Of a stretch of 64,000 bases of DNA, positions 9,230 through 19,138 are shown one piece after another. The notes below the pieces were generated by a model that was given only the letters and a program-made list of their open reading frames with translations, made no database searches and had not been told where the DNA came from. The translations under genes were made by a program, and so were the position numbers. The stretch is from Devosia sediminis (GTDB lineage: Bacteria > Pseudomonadota > Alphaproteobacteria > Rhizobiales > Devosiaceae). Position 1 is the stretch's first letter. Each line of letters starts with the position of its first letter. The stretch lies in assembly GCF_016411825.1 (NCBI RefSeq), contig NZ_JAEKMH010000001.1, positions 1,240,001 through 1,304,000 of the forward strand. The letters are read 5' to 3'.

Positions 9230-10594
9230 ATGGACGATTTTGACGACGAGGCGGGCGCCCATCCGGGCGGCCCGAAGCCCTATATCGACCGGCAGGAACA
9301 GCCGACGCGAACCGGGCTCGTCTGTCCCGACGTGCGCGGCAAATCTTCCTATCACAGCATCGAGGCGCGTCAGGCCGAGTTCGAAGGCCTGGCCGAGGCC
9401 ATTCGCCTCGACGTGGTGTTTTCGGACGTCGTGAAAGTCCGCGAAATCCGTCCGGCCACTTATATCGGGGCCGGGCATGTCGAAGCCCTTGCCACCAAGG
9501 TAAAGGCTGAGAACATCGAACTGGTGCTCGTCGATGCGGCGCTGACGCCGATCCAGCAGCGCAATCTCGAGCGCGAAACCGGCACGAAGGTGCTCGACCG
9601 TACCGCTCTCATCCTCGAAATCTTCGGCGAGCGGGCCGCCACGCGTGAAGGCGTGCTGCAGGTCGAACTCGCGCATCTCAATTACCAGAAAGGGCGTCTG
9701 GTGCGCTCCTGGACCCACCTCGAACGCCAACGCGGCAGCGGTGGCACCGGCTTCATGGGCGGCCCGGGCGAAACGCAGATCGAAAGCGACCGGCGGCAGA
9801 TCACCGAGCACATCGTGCTGCTCGAGGACCGGTTGGAAAAGGTCAAGAAGACGCGTGCGCAGCAACGCGCTCAGCGCACCCGCGCGGCCATTCCGGTTGT
9901 GGCGCTGGTCGGTTACACGAATGCTGGAAAGTCGAGCCTGTTTAACAGGTTGACCGGTGCAGGGGTGTTTGCCGAGGACTTGCTTTTTGCCACCCTGGAC
10001 ACAACCGTGCGCAAGGTGGAGTTGCCGCATGGCCGAGAGGTCATGCTGAGCGACACCGTTGGCTTCGTGGCCGACTTGCCGCATGACCTGGTGGCCGCGT
10101 TCCGCGCTACCCTGGAAGAAGTCGTGGATGCCGACATCATCCTGCACGTCCGCGATATCGCCAACCCCGACCATGCCGCACAGGCGCAGGATGTGCTGAC
10201 CGTACTCGACGAGCTGGGCGTCTCGTCGGAATCCACGCCAATCATCGAGGTTTGGAACAAGATCGACCTGCTCGAAGAGCCAGGCCTGTCGCTTGCTTCG
10301 GCGGCGCCGGCGGGCAAGGTTCTCGCCACCATGCCGGTTTCGGCACATACCGGGCAGGGCATCGAGGAGCTGCTCGACCTGGTCGAAAAGTCCCTGGGCG
10401 AAAAGGCGCGGACGTATCACGTCCACGTTCCGCACAGTGCCGGGGCCGATATCGGCTGGCTGCATAGCCATTCCGAAGTGATTTCGCGGGATGCCAGTGA
10501 GAAGGGCCAGGATTTCGTGGTCCGCGTCGATCCGCGTCACAAGACGGCTTTCCTCGAACGCTTCAACGGCAGGATCGAGCTTTCCGACCTCTAA
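9230..10594 (+). CDS. hflX: ribosome-associated GTPase HflX
   Basis: A GTP-hydrolysing protein that binds the 50S subunit and splits stalled ribosomes. The 454 residues have the glycine-rich HflX N-terminal domain (with GSGGTGFMGGPGETQIE), then a G domain with G1 GYTNAGKSS, G3 DTVGFV and G4 NKID. Length is normal for the family. It is cotranscribed with hfq. Its last four bases overlap the end of mazG on the other strand. Confidence 0.96.
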   Translation: MDDFDDEAGAHPGGPKPYIDRQEQPTRTGLVCPDVRGKSSYHSIEARQAEFEGLAEAIRLDVVFSDVVKVREIRPATYIGAGHVEALATKVKAENIELVLVDAALTPIQQRNLERETGTKVLDRTALILEIFGERAATREGVLQVELAHLNYQKGRLVRSWTHLERQRGSGGTGFMGGPGETQIESDRRQITEHIVLLEDRLEKVKKTRAQQRAQRTRAAIPVVALVGYTNAGKSSLFNRLTGAGVFAEDLLFATLDTTVRKVELPHGREVMLSDTVGFVADLPHDLVAAFRATLEEVVDADIILHVRDIANPDHAAQAQDVLTVLDELGVSSESTPIIEVWNKIDLLEEPGLSLASAAPAGKVLATMPVSAHTGQGIEELLDLVEKSLGEKARTYHVHVPHSAGADIGWLHSHSEVISRDASEKGQDFVVRVDPRHKTAFLERFNGRIELSDL

Positions 10595-11400
10595 GATTTG
10601 TCGCGGCTGCGAATTTCGTTCCAGTAGCCATCCAGTCGCTGGAGCCCAGCCGATGCGGGTTCGATGCCGTCCTCGCGGCAGCGGGCCTCGACATAGTGGA
10701 AGCGGCGGGTGAATTTGGCATTGGCGTCGCGCAGCGCCGCCTCAGGGTCGACACCGGCCTTGCGCGCGAGATTGGCCACGGCGAACAGCAGGTCGCCGAT
10801 TTCTTCCTGTACCGCTGCCTGATTTCCCGAAGCCTCCGCTTCGACGACCTCGTCGAGCTCCTCAACCACCTTGGCGCGCACGGACACCAAGTCCGGCCAA
10901 TCGAAACCCACCTTGGCGGCGCGCTTGGTCAACTTTTCGGCGCGAGCGAGAGCGGGGAGAACCTGCGGGACATCGTCGAGAATGGAGGGCTCGGCTTCGC
11001 CTTTGCGTTCGGCCTTTGCGGCCCGTTCGGCGACCTTGATCGCTTCCCAGCGGTCCTGCGCGTCGCTGGCGCCATCTGCCGTCACGTCGCCAAAGACATG
11101 CGGATGCCGACGGATCAGCTTTTCGGTGATGGCCAGCACGACGTCGCCAATATCGAAGTGGCCGGCTTCCTTGGCCATCTGCGCGTGATAAATCGGCTGC
11201 AGCAGCAGATCGCCGAGTTCTTCGCGAAGATCGCCAAAATCCTCGCGCTCGATGGCGTCGGCCACTTCATAGGCTTCTTCGATCGTGTAGTGACGGATAG
11301 AGCGGAAATCCTGTTCGAGGTCCCAAGGGCAACCGCCATCTGGATTGCGCAGCGCGGCCATGATCTCGATCAGACGGGAAATGTCTCGGGAAGGCTGCAT
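10591..11400 (-). CDS. mazG: nucleoside triphosphate pyrophosphohydrolase MazG
   Basis: Hydrolyses NTPs and dNTPs to monophosphates, clearing non-canonical nucleotides. The 269-residue protein has two MazG domains. The N-terminal one shows the metal-binding pattern EEAYEVADAI ... LREELGDLLLQ, and the C-terminal one VVEELDEVVEAE ... VQEEIGDLLFA. N-terminal GGCPWDLEQ is typical of the housekeeping form. It starts at an ATG at 11400 and converges on hflX. Confidence 0.96.
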   Translation of the reverse strand: MQPSRDISRLIEIMAALRNPDGGCPWDLEQDFRSIRHYTIEEAYEVADAIEREDFGDLREELGDLLLQPIYHAQMAKEAGHFDIGDVVLAITEKLIRRHPHVFGDVTADGASDAQDRWEAIKVAERAAKAERKGEAEPSILDDVPQVLPALARAEKLTKRAAKVGFDWPDLVSVRAKVVEELDEVVEAEASGNQAAVQEEIGDLLFAVANLARKAGVDPEAALRDANAKFTRRFHYVEARCREDGIEPASAGLQRLDGYWNEIRSRDKS

Positions 11401-11619
11401 CGGACGGTCCTCGGAATCGCTGCGCTCACCTTAGCAAAGCATGCGGGAGAAGCGACCAGGGGAGTAGGCCGACCGGCCAAAAGACGAACGCGCAGCCGCT
11501 CGCCACCGGCAATCCATATTTCGCATAATACAGATTATGGAACTTTTATATGCTGGGAATTGCACGGAATGTGGTGTGCCGCCGGTAGTTTAACGCAGCA
11601 GTCTCTGCCGAGGATAACT

Positions 11620-12456
11620 TCAGCGGTTCAGCACACGCCCGGTCAGGACGTCGATTTGCATGCCGTCAAAGGCTGGCGTGACGTTGCCCGGCGTCTCGGC
11701 GTCGGTGCGATGGTAGTCGAGGTCGATATGCATGTTGGTCAGCACGGCCTGGCGCGGCGCGAAGCGTTCGATGAGGTCGAGCGTTTCCGGCAGGCTCAGA
11801 TGGCTGGGATGCGGCGTCGGCCGCAAGGCATCGACGATCCATGTATCGAGACCGGTCAGCGCATCACTGGCGCTGGTCGGCACGGATGACAGGTCCGGCG
11901 TATAGGCCAGCCCGCCAATGCGGAAGCCCATTGCATTGATGTCGCCATGCACGAGGCTGAAGCCCAGGACATCGAGTGGGCCGCCCGGCCCATCTATAGT
12001 CAGCGTCTGGCCATCAAGGATTTCGTGGGCATTGAGGATGGGCGGATAGGAACTGCCTGATGGCGTCGAAAAGCAGTAGCCGAAGGATGCGTAGAGCCGC
12101 TCGCCGCATTCGGGTGTGAAATAGACGTCGACACGACGGCGGTTGTGCAGCGCCAAGACCCGCAAATCGTCGATGCCATGGATGTGGTCGGCATGTTCAT
12201 GCGTATAGAGTACGGCGTCGACCCGATCGACCTGGGCATCGAGCAACTGTTCACGCAGGTCGGCCCCGGTATCGATAAGCACCCGCGTGGGCTCAGCTAT
12301 TCCGTCTGTCCAGGCTTCTATCAGTAGCGCGCAGCGGCGGCGGCGATTGCGCGGTTCGTGCGGGTCGCAGGCGCCCCAGACATTGCCGATGCGTGGCACG
12401 CCGCCGGATGATCCGCATCCCAGAATGGTCGCGATGATCCGGTCCGGCTGGGCCAT
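11620..12456 (-). CDS. MBL-fold metal-dependent hydrolase (PhnP-like)
   Basis: A 278-residue metallo-beta-lactamase-fold enzyme with the metal-binding motif THEHADHIHG and an N-terminal LGCGSSGGVPR, a hallmark of the PhnP/lipoate-ligase-associated branch that cleaves phosphodiesters such as cyclic ribose phosphates. No phn genes are nearby, so the substrate is open. It sits four bases after tatD in the minus-strand run metG-tatD-MBL, an arrangement common in Hyphomicrobiales, and is probably cotranscribed with it. Confidence 0.9.
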   Translation of the reverse strand: MAQPDRIIATILGCGSSGGVPRIGNVWGACDPHEPRNRRRRCALLIEAWTDGIAEPTRVLIDTGADLREQLLDAQVDRVDAVLYTHEHADHIHGIDDLRVLALHNRRRVDVYFTPECGERLYASFGYCFSTPSGSSYPPILNAHEILDGQTLTIDGPGGPLDVLGFSLVHGDINAMGFRIGGLAYTPDLSSVPTSASDALTGLDTWIVDALRPTPHPSHLSLPETLDLIERFAPRQAVLTNMHIDLDYHRTDAETPGNVTPAFDGMQIDVLTGRVLNR

Positions 12457-12460
12457 GGCG

Positions 12461-13240
12461 CTATTTCAAGCCGGTTTTTGAGAACAAGCGGCCGAAGTTT
12501 GCCGTCGATTCAGTGCCGATCTGTTCGAGCGAAATTCCCCGGATTTCCGCGAGTTTCTGTGCGGTATGGCGGACAAAGCTCGGTTCGTTGGACTGGCCGC
12601 GATGCGGGATCGGCGCCAGGTATGGCGCGTCGGTCTCCACGAGGTAGCGATCCGCCGGCACGATACGGGCAACGTCTTGGATTTCCTGGGCATTTTTGAA
12701 TGTCACGATGCCGGAAAAGGAGATGTAGCCGCCCAGAGCGAGCGCGCGCTGCGCCAGATCCATACCGGCAGTGAAGCAGTGCAGGACGAAGGGGAAAGCC
12801 CCCTGCCCGCTCTCTTCCTCGAGGATCTTGGCCATGTCGTCATCTGCCTGCCGGCTGTGGATAACCAGTGGAAGACTGGTGACGCGGGCGGCGGCTATAT
12901 GGCGCCGGAGCCCTGTGGCCTGGGCCTCGCGCGGGGCGTTGTCATAGAAATAATCGAGGCCGGCTTCGCCGATGGCAACGCAGCGTGGATGGGCACTTAG
13001 TCGGACAAGTTCATCCGTCGTGACATGCAGCTCCTCATGCGCATTGTGCGGATGGGTGCCGACCGAGCACCAGACGTTCGCATAACGTTCCGCGAGGCCG
13101 GCATAGGTGGAGAAGTTTTCCACACGTGTGGAAATCGTCACCATGCCAACCACGCCGGCGGCCGCGGCGCGAGCGAAAACCCCGTCGAGATCGGCAGACA
13201 GGGCTTCGAAATCGAGATGGCAGTGGCTGTCGATCAGCAT
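12461..13240 (-). CDS. TatD-family metal-dependent deoxyribonuclease
   Basis: A 259-residue TIM-barrel amidohydrolase-like nuclease. It has the N-terminal metal site SHCHLDF, the glutamate in AIGEAGLDY, and later histidines in VIHSRQA and LHCFTAG with ETDAPYLAP. The start is the ATG at 13240 (MLIDSHCHL), one base after the metG TGA; an upstream in-frame ATG at 13270 lies inside metG and is rejected. Family members act on DNA 3' ends in repair. Confidence 0.94.
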   Translation of the reverse strand: MLIDSHCHLDFEALSADLDGVFARAAAAGVVGMVTISTRVENFSTYAGLAERYANVWCSVGTHPHNAHEELHVTTDELVRLSAHPRCVAIGEAGLDYFYDNAPREAQATGLRRHIAAARVTSLPLVIHSRQADDDMAKILEEESGQGAFPFVLHCFTAGMDLAQRALALGGYISFSGIVTFKNAQEIQDVARIVPADRYLVETDAPYLAPIPHRGQSNEPSFVRHTAQKLAEIRGISLEQIGTESTANFGRLFSKTGLK

Positions 13241-13241
13241 G

Positions 13242-14792
13242 TCATTCGGCCGGCTTTTCGACGCGTGCAAAAACGCCCTGGGGTGCCGGCAGCTCGGAAT
13301 TTGCTAGCAGACTGTTAGCGCCAAGCGCCGCTTCAAGCGTCCTCTGGTCATCCGGCACGCCGATCTGGTCGAGAAGCCGCGCTGCGGAGGCCGGAACGAA
13401 GGCCTGCATCGGGATGGCAAGACGACGAACGGTGTCGGCGGTGACGTAGAGCACGGTGGCCATGCGCGCCGGATCGGTCTTCTTCAGCGCCCAGGGTTCC
13501 TGCGCGGCAAAATAGTTGTTGGCCGAGCTCAGCGCGGCAATGATCGCGCCGGTGGCCTCGTGGATCAACTGCTGGTCCATGGCCTTCTGGGCGGCCGTGA
13601 GCGCCTCGGTGACTTCGGCGATGATGGCATTGTCCCCATCGGTCAGGGGGCCCGGCTCCGGCACCCTGGCGTCGCAGTTCTTGTTGATCATCGAGAGCGA
13701 CCGCTGCGCCAGGTTGCCAAGGTTGTTGGCCAGGTCGGCATTGACGCGGTTGACCAGCTTTTCGTTGGAATAGTCGCCATCGTTGCCGAAGGAGACTTCG
13801 CGCAGGAAGAAGTACCGCACCGCATCAGGACCGAAAGTCTCGATCAGCTCGAACGGGTCGATGACGTTACCCAGCGACTTGCTCATCTTCTGGCCGTCGA
13901 CGGTGAGGAAGCCGTGAGCGAAGACGCGATGCTGCACGTCTAGGCCGGCGCTCATCAGGAATGCGGGCCAGTAGACGGTGTGGAAGCGGATGATGTCCTT
14001 GCCGATGACATGGAGGTCGGCCGGCCAGAACTTCTTGAAGAGCTCGGAATTTTCGTCCGGATAGCCGACGCCGGTGATGTAATTGGTCAGGGCGTCGACC
14101 CAGACATACATGACGTGGCCTTCGGCTCCCGGAACCGGTATGCCCCAGTCGAAGGTGGTGCGGGAGATCGAGAGATCCTGCAGGCCGCCCTTGACGAAGG
14201 AAATGATCTCGTTGCGACGCTCTTTGGGCGCAATGAAATCGGGGTTGGCTTCGTAGAGATCGAGAAGCTTCTGCTGATAGGCCGAAAGGCGGAAGAAGTA
14301 GGTCGGCTCCTCAACCCATTCGACCCCGGCGCCCGAGGGGGCAAAGCGCTTGCCATCCTTCTCGGTCAGTTCGGCCTCGTCGAAATAGGCCTCGTCGCGC
14401 ACCGAATACCAACCCTTGTAGGTGGACTGGAAGATGTCACCGTTGTGGCTGGCCTCCATCTTCTTCCAGATGGCCTGCGAAGCGTCGTGGTGCCGCTGTT
14501 CGGTGGTGCGGATGAAGTCGTCGTTAGACAGGTTCAGCGCGGCGGCGAGCCTGCGGAATTCGCCGGCATTGCGATCGGCCAGTTCGCGGACCGGAATACC
14601 TTCCTTGGCTGCCGTCTGCACCATCTTGATGCCGTGCTCGTCGGTGCCGGTAAGGAAGTAGACCTCCCTGCCCTCCAGCCGCTTCCAGCGCGCAATGGCG
14701 TCGGTCGCGATCATCTCATAGGCGTGGCCGATATGTGGGGCGCCATTGGGATAGGAAATCGCGGTGGTGACGTAGAAGGGCTTGGCGGTCAT
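13242..14792 (-). CDS. metG: methionyl-tRNA synthetase
   Basis: Charges tRNA-Met. The 516-residue product has the class I signatures PNGAPHIGH (HIGH, residues 20-23) and [10 protein letters not shown] (KMSKS, near residue 300), the GTDEHG motif, and the anticodon-binding domain at the C-terminus. It is the short form without a C-terminal dimerisation domain. The ATG at 14792 ([17 protein letters not shown]) is chosen; an upstream start at 14921 adds 43 unrelated residues. Its start overlaps the holB stop by four bases. Confidence 0.97.
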   Translation of the reverse strand: MTAKPFYVTTAISYPNGAPHIGHAYEMIATDAIARWKRLEGREVYFLTGTDEHGIKMVQTAAKEGIPVRELADRNAGEFRRLAAALNLSNDDFIRTTEQRHHDASQAIWKKMEASHNGDIFQSTYKGWYSVRDEAYFDEAELTEKDGKRFAPSGAGVEWVEEPTYFFRLSAYQQKLLDLYEANPDFIAPKERRNEIISFVKGGLQDLSISRTTFDWGIPVPGAEGHVMYVWVDALTNYITGVGYPDENSELFKKFWPADLHVIGKDIIRFHTVYWPAFLMSAGLDVQHRVFAHGFLTVDGQKMSKSLGNVIDPFELIETFGPDAVRYFFLREVSFGNDGDYSNEKLVNRVNADLANNLGNLAQRSLSMINKNCDARVPEPGPLTDGDNAIIAEVTEALTAAQKAMDQQLIHEATGAIIAALSSANNYFAAQEPWALKKTDPARMATVLYVTADTVRRLAIPMQAFVPASAARLLDQIGVPDDQRTLEAALGANSLLANSELPAPQGVFARVEKPAE

Positions 14793-15814
14793 GCTGGCTC
14801 GACGGGATTGGCATTGAGGGCGCAGTGCTTCCTGATGGCGTCGAAGATCACCACCAGCGTCTGCTTCATATCGAGGTTGACGCTGTCGGCTTCGCCAAGA
14901 AGTGCGCCCGCCTTCTCCCATAGGTCCGTGGCAGAGGCAAGACGCCTGCGCGCGCCCGGCTGCATGGCGGCCTCGCGCATCTCCGTAGCCAGCCAGTCAT
15001 TGAGAATTTCCCGGGCAAAGGACATGTCCGGCCCCTGCGCATCGCCGCCCAAGGCGTCGGCGAGTTGCAGTTCCGCGGCAATGGGAGCGGCTTCGGGCTG
15101 CCGCAACCAGAGTTGCAAGGCGCCTACGGGCGAGTTTTCGCCGAGCGCAAGCGTTTCGAAGGCGCGCCGTGGCCGGCCGCCGGAAAGCTGGATGGCGCGA
15201 TCGAGTGCAGCACCGTCAAGCTCGGGGAGGCTCGCCGTGACGACATCGGCAATCTGGTCGTTACTTAACGGGCGCAGGGCGAGGTTGTGGCAGCGCGAGC
15301 GGATGGTGGGCAGCAACTGGCCCGGCCGGTGGGAGATCAGCAGGAAGGTCGTGTCAGCGGGCGGCTCTTCGAGCGTCTTGAGGAGCGCGTTCGCAGCATT
15401 GGGATTGCAGTCGTCGATGGCATCCAGAATGGCGATGCGGTGCCCGGTGCGGCCGCGCGTATGGTGGAGGCCGTCGCGCAGCTCGCGCACGTCTTCCACC
15501 CGGATGACGGAATAATAGCCCTTGGCATCCTTGGGACGCCGCCGCAGCACGGAGAGATTGGGATGGGCCATGGCGGCCACCTGCTCGCTCACACGGTGCT
15601 GACTCTCGTCGCCGGTCGCGGTGAGGATGGCCACGGCCAGTTCGAAGGCCAGGGTGGCTTTTCCAATACCCTGTGGGCCGTGCAGCATGATTGCGCCGGG
15701 CAGACGACGATCGGCAAGCTGCGCAAGCACGGCGCTACGGGTGGCGTCGTGGCCTATGGCGGACTGGCGCTGCTCGGGCAGCGGCAGGTCCGGAAGGGCA
15801 GATGGATCGGTCAC
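14789..15814 (-). CDS. holB: DNA polymerase III subunit delta'
   Basis: A subunit of the clamp loader that opens the sliding clamp at primed DNA. The 341 residues include an AAA+ ATPase with P-loop [10 protein letters not shown] and the sensor region [12 protein letters not shown] followed by SRC, typical of delta'/gamma subunits. It overlaps tmk upstream and metG downstream by four bases each, forming a tight tmk-holB-metG-tatD operon conserved in the order. Confidence 0.94.
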   Translation of the reverse strand: MTDPSALPDLPLPEQRQSAIGHDATRSAVLAQLADRRLPGAIMLHGPQGIGKATLAFELAVAILTATGDESQHRVSEQVAAMAHPNLSVLRRRPKDAKGYYSVIRVEDVRELRDGLHHTRGRTGHRIAILDAIDDCNPNAANALLKTLEEPPADTTFLLISHRPGQLLPTIRSRCHNLALRPLSNDQIADVVTASLPELDGAALDRAIQLSGGRPRRAFETLALGENSPVGALQLWLRQPEAAPIAAELQLADALGGDAQGPDMSFAREILNDWLATEMREAAMQPGARRRLASATDLWEKAGALLGEADSVNLDMKQTLVVIFDAIRKHCALNANPVEPA

Positions 15815-16497
15815 GAAACCGAACCGGTCTGCAATTCTGGAAAGCGGCCGCTGACGACTTCCCAGATGGCGGCTTCGAGCCGGGCCTCATCCTGTTCGGC
15901 CGAGATGACGACGCAACGATCGGCATTGCGGGCGGCGATATCGAGGAAATTCTCGCGCAGCCGCTGGTGCCAGTCGAGTTCTTCCTTTTCGAAGCGGTCG
16001 CCGGTGAGCTGAAGCCCGTCCTCGACGGCACGTTGCTCGACGCGCTTGAAGGCGACGGCTGGGTCCATGTCGAGGACAATGGTCAGATCAGGCGTGTGGC
16101 CGTCAAGCGCGAGGGTCTCGAGCGCATCGATGAGGCGATCATCGACACCGCCGGTCAGGCCCTGATAGGCGCGCGTCGAGTCGCAGAAGCGGTCGGAAAT
16201 GACCCAGGTGCCTTTGGCCAGGTTCGGCGCGATGAGCTGGTTGACATGGTCGAGGCGCGCCGCCGCGAAGAGGACAGCCTCGGCACCGGCCCCCCAGGCC
16301 TCGGAGCGGCCTTGCAGGATGAAGGAGCGGATGGCTTCCGCCTTGGGCGTGCCGCCCGGCTCACGTGTGCGCACCGCTTCGACGGCGTGATCGGCCAGAT
16401 TGTTGAGCAGCCGCCGGACCTGCGTGGATTTGCCGACGCCCTCGCCGCCTTCAAAGGTAATGAAACGGGCTGGCCGTCGATTGGGCGCTTCGAGCAT
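15811..16497 (-). CDS. tmk: thymidylate kinase
   Basis: Phosphorylates dTMP to dTDP. The 228-residue protein has the P-loop FEGGEGVGKST, the DR(E/x)P-type segment REPGGTPKAE, the LID region and the RY-equivalent SDRFCDSTRAYQG. The start is the ATG at 16497, first gene of the tmk-holB-metG-tatD run. A repeat-containing gap of about 390 bases separates it from the D,D-carboxypeptidase gene upstream. Confidence 0.95.
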   Translation of the reverse strand: MLEAPNRRPARFITFEGGEGVGKSTQVRRLLNNLADHAVEAVRTREPGGTPKAEAIRSFILQGRSEAWGAGAEAVLFAAARLDHVNQLIAPNLAKGTWVISDRFCDSTRAYQGLTGGVDDRLIDALETLALDGHTPDLTIVLDMDPAVAFKRVEQRAVEDGLQLTGDRFEKEELDWHQRLRENFLDIAARNADRCVVISAEQDEARLEAAIWEVVSGRFPELQTGSVS

Positions 16498-16639
16498 GGG
16501 CAGGCGATTCCTTGGACCGAATACCTTTTAGGTTACATGGATGAATGGCGAAAGATGGGAGTGATTTACCGGGCTCAATCTGGCCGTCCTCGGGCTTGAC
16601 CCGCGAAGTTGCTGCAAGGTCCCGGACTGTCGTGAGTGG

Positions 16640-16660
16640 CCCTCGGATCAAGTCCGAGGG
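16640..16660. repeat. palindromic repeat unit
   Basis: An 8-base stem CCCTCGGA/TCCGAGGG around the loop TCAAG, with a similar unit in the opposite orientation about 50 bases to the left. It looks like a dispersed intergenic palindrome. Confidence 0.45.
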
Positions 16661-16754
16661 CGGCCTGGTGGTGGGGGGTGGGATGGACACCGAATTTCCG
16701 GCGTCCCACACCCCCACCCTAGTCCCGCTAGTGCGCTTCGCGCCCAGCTTTACT

Positions 16755-16777
16755 ACCCTCCCCTCAAGGGGGAGGGT
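16755..16777. repeat. palindromic repeat, copy 1 of the CCCTCCCC-TCAAG-GGGGAGGG type
   Basis: A perfect 9-base stem ACCCTCCCC/GGGGAGGGT with the loop TCAAG. The same core occurs at 23287-23307, so it is a dispersed intergenic repeat rather than a gene-specific site. Confidence 0.7.
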
Positions 16778-16851
16778 GGGAAGGAGCCGCGCGCTATTTG
16801 CCTGCCGGCTCTGCCCGCCATTCGAGCATAGCTCTCATGGCCTTTTCGCTT

Positions 16852-16876
16852 CAAATCGCTCCACTGGAGCGATTTG
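16852..16876. repeat. 25-base inverted repeat downstream of the D,D-carboxypeptidase gene
   Basis: Twelve-base arms CAAATCGCTCCA and TGGAGCGATTTG around a single C. It lies 15 bases past the stop of the minus-strand carboxypeptidase gene, so it may help end its transcript. No T-tract follows on that strand, so it is not a standard intrinsic terminator. Confidence 0.55.
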
Positions 16877-16890
16877 CCCTCCGGGACAGC

Positions 16891-18033
16891 TCAAAGCCAG
16901 CCTAATGCCAACTGCTTCAGTGCATCGGTTGCGCGGCGGACGAGGTCGCCTTGGGTGACGGTTTCGCCGGCATAGAGCGGAGCAGACTGAACGAGCTGGT
17001 CGTTGCAATAGACCCGCAGCTCGGCAATCCGATCACCCTGGGTGACCGGCGGCATGATCGGAGCCGAATAATTAATGGTGGCGCTGAGGCACTGGCGCGA
17101 CCCGCGCGGCAGGTAGAGGGCGATCTCGCCGTCACCCACCAGCGGCACGGTGGCCGAGGCACCACCATAGACATTGGCATGAGCCACGACCTGCCCCTCG
17201 GCATAGGGGGTGAAGCGCTCGAAGGCGCGCGCGCCCCAGGTGAGCAGCTTTCTTGCTTCCTCGGTGCGTTCGCGCATCGAGGTGAGGCCATGAACGACAG
17301 CAATGAGCCGGCGATCGCCCTGGTCGGTGGAGGTCACCGACCCGTAACCGGCGGCTTCCGTATGGCCGGTCTTGAGGCCGTCGACACCGATGCCCATTTC
17401 AACGAGCGAATTGCGATTGGCCTGGTTGATGCCGTTCCACTCCATCTCGGGTTCGGAGAAGTAGTGGTAGTATTCCGGGAACTGCTCGATGAGATAGCGG
17501 CCAAGCGCCGCGAGGTCGCGCGCGCTCGAATACATATCCGGGTCCGGCAGGCCGGTCGGATTGGTGAAATAGGAGCCTTCGAGCCCGATCTGTTGGGCCA
17601 GCTCGTTCATCATGACGGCAAAGGTGCCCTCGGAGCCGGCGATCCCTTCGGCGAGGATGATGGCCGCGTCATTGCCGGACTGGATGATCACCGAGCGGAT
17701 GAGGTCTTCCACCCGGATCTGGGAGTTGAGATCGGCAAACATGGTCGAGCCGCCCGAAGAGGCGCCACCGGTGCGCCAGGCATGCTCGGAGACGAAGAAC
17801 TCGTCATCGAGGCTGACCCGCCCTGCCCTGATCTCGTTGAACACCACCGCCAGCGTCATCAGCTTGGCCATGGAGGCGGGCTCGAGAGCGCTGTCGGCAT
17901 CTTTCTGATAGATGACGGTGCCGGACTCGTAGTCCATCAGCACGGCGAACTTCGCCTTGGTATCGAATTCTGCCTGGGCGAGGACCTGACTGGCCAGAGC
18001 CAGAAAGGCAGCAATAGCAAACAGCACTCTCAC
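16891..18033 (-). CDS. D-alanyl-D-alanine carboxypeptidase (PBP5/6 type)
   Basis: A periplasmic penicillin-binding protein that trims the terminal D-alanine of peptidoglycan stems. The 380-residue form starts at a GTG at 18033, placed after GAGGGG and directly before a signal peptide (VRVLFAIAAFLALASQVLAQA). The active-site triad is complete: SMAK (54-57), SGN (119-121) and KTG (221-223). A C-terminal PBP5-type domain follows. The frame is open to 18081 but the extra residues are not signal-like. Often called dacF or dacC in relatives. Confidence 0.93.
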   Translation of the reverse strand: MRVLFAIAAFLALASQVLAQAEFDTKAKFAVLMDYESGTVIYQKDADSALEPASMAKLMTLAVVFNEIRAGRVSLDDEFFVSEHAWRTGGASSGGSTMFADLNSQIRVEDLIRSVIIQSGNDAAIILAEGIAGSEGTFAVMMNELAQQIGLEGSYFTNPTGLPDPDMYSSARDLAALGRYLIEQFPEYYHYFSEPEMEWNGINQANRNSLVEMGIGVDGLKTGHTEAAGYGSVTSTDQGDRRLIAVVHGLTSMRERTEEARKLLTWGARAFERFTPYAEGQVVAHANVYGGASATVPLVGDGEIALYLPRGSRQCLSATINYSAPIMPPVTQGDRIAELRVYCNDQLVQSAPLYAGETVTQGDLVRRATDALKQLALGWL

Positions 18034-18097
18034 GGGCGTTCCCCTCGCACCTTCGGGCCGGACAACGCTAAGGCCCGGCACGATGTTTCTTCCTCTA

Positions 18098-19138
18098 CTA
18101 ATAGAGAATTGTGTCAGTCAGGCCAAGTTCTTGCGCGAGCTGACGGGCATCGTCCACCGTGGCGCCGGGCTTGAGCCAGGTCAGCGTGAGGCGCGTGGCG
18201 GGAGCACCATTGACCGTGACCAACTCCTCGCTGACGGCGCCAAGCACCGCGAATTCCTGCGCCAGCGCCACGGCATTTGCCGGATCGGCGAAAGTGCCGA
18301 GCCCCATGGTGATGGCGCGGCTGTCGGCGTCGACGGAAGCTGCCCACTCTGCCAGATCGGCATTGCCTTCGGCCATGGCGTTGACGGCTGCATGCGCAGA
18401 GCCGATATCGGCCTCGGCCTGCTGGGGGGAATAAGAGAAAAGCCCGGTGAAGAAACTGGTGGTCATGCCGACAAGGCTGCGATTGCTCTGGCTGCCGGAG
18501 CTGGCGACGCGGGTCGGGCCGGTGTCGTAATCGGCAGGGCCATTGTAGCTGGCCACGAGCGTGCGGGTATCGTCGCCCTCGAGCGGGGCCTGGCCGACAT
18601 ATTCGACACGAACATTGGCCGAGCCCTTGTTGACATAGCCCAGCATGGCGGCCGCCTGATGCGACAAGTCGATGATGCGGCCCGAGACATAGGGGCCGCG
18701 ATCATTGACGCGCACGACGAGCGAGCGACCATTGTCTGTATTGGTCACGCGCACATAGGACGGCAGCGGCAAGGTCGGATGGGCAGCGGTGATCGCGTTG
18801 GCAGAGAAAATCTCGCCATTGGCGGTGCGGCGGCCGTGAAAATCGGAGCCGTACCAGGACGCAGTACCGGCGGCGGCGTAAGTCGGATCGTGCTGGGGCA
18901 CATAGGTCTTGCCGCGCACCGTATAGGGCTTGCCGACCTGATAGCGTCCGCCGCCCCTGGGCGGATTGGGATTGCTGGTGACGCGCGGCGAAACGGCGAC
19001 GCCATATTCGCTGGAGGTAAAGGCGGCGCGCTTGACGGTGGCACCGAGTCCTCCGCCAGTGGCGCAGGCGGCCAGCATGGGGGCAACCAGGGCGGCCAGA
19101 CAGATGGCACGGACGGCGCTACGCCAAGGGGTCGTCAC
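18098..19138 (-). CDS. rlpA: RlpA-family septal ring lytic transglycosylase, probable lipoprotein
   Basis: A 346-residue envelope protein. It has a signal peptide ending in the lipobox LAAC, then a double-psi beta-barrel domain with GTASWYGSDFHGRRTANGE and VRVNDRGPYV, and a C-terminal SPOR-like segment (MGLGTFADPANAVALAQEF) expected to bind denuded glycan. The GTG at 19138 is chosen because it follows AAGAG and gives a normal signal peptide; an ATG at 19180 would add 14 residues rich in Cys and Lys. It lies just upstream of the carboxypeptidase gene on the same strand and diverges from metH. Confidence 0.9.
   Translation of the reverse strand: MTTPWRSAVRAICLAALVAPMLAACATGGGLGATVKRAAFTSSEYGVAVSPRVTSNPNPPRGGGRYQVGKPYTVRGKTYVPQHDPTYAAAGTASWYGSDFHGRRTANGEIFSANAITAAHPTLPLPSYVRVTNTDNGRSLVVRVNDRGPYVSGRIIDLSHQAAAMLGYVNKGSANVRVEYVGQAPLEGDDTRTLVASYNGPADYDTGPTRVASSGSQSNRSLVGMTTSFFTGLFSYSPQQAEADIGSAHAAVNAMAEGNADLAEWAASVDADSRAITMGLGTFADPANAVALAQEFAVLGAVSEELVTVNGAPATRLTLTWLKPGATVDDARQLAQELGLTDTILY

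Larger units (their letters stand above)
16498..16890. other. repeat-rich intergenic region between tmk and the D,D-carboxypeptidase gene
   Basis: No gene is seen in these 393 bases. There are at least three palindromes: CCCTCGGA/TCCGAGGG at 16640-16660 around TCAAG; ACCCTCCCC/GGGGAGGGT at 16755-16777 around TCAAG, whose core recurs at 23287-23307; and a 25-base inverted repeat at 16852-16876. A CCTCGGGCTTGACCCG segment near 16589 may be an inverted partner of the first. The tmk promoter may also lie here. Confidence 0.6.

Noticed and set aside
11401..11619. AT-rich stretch between mazG and the MBL hydrolase gene
   Set aside because: No reading frame, hairpin or consensus site could be supported in these 219 bases.
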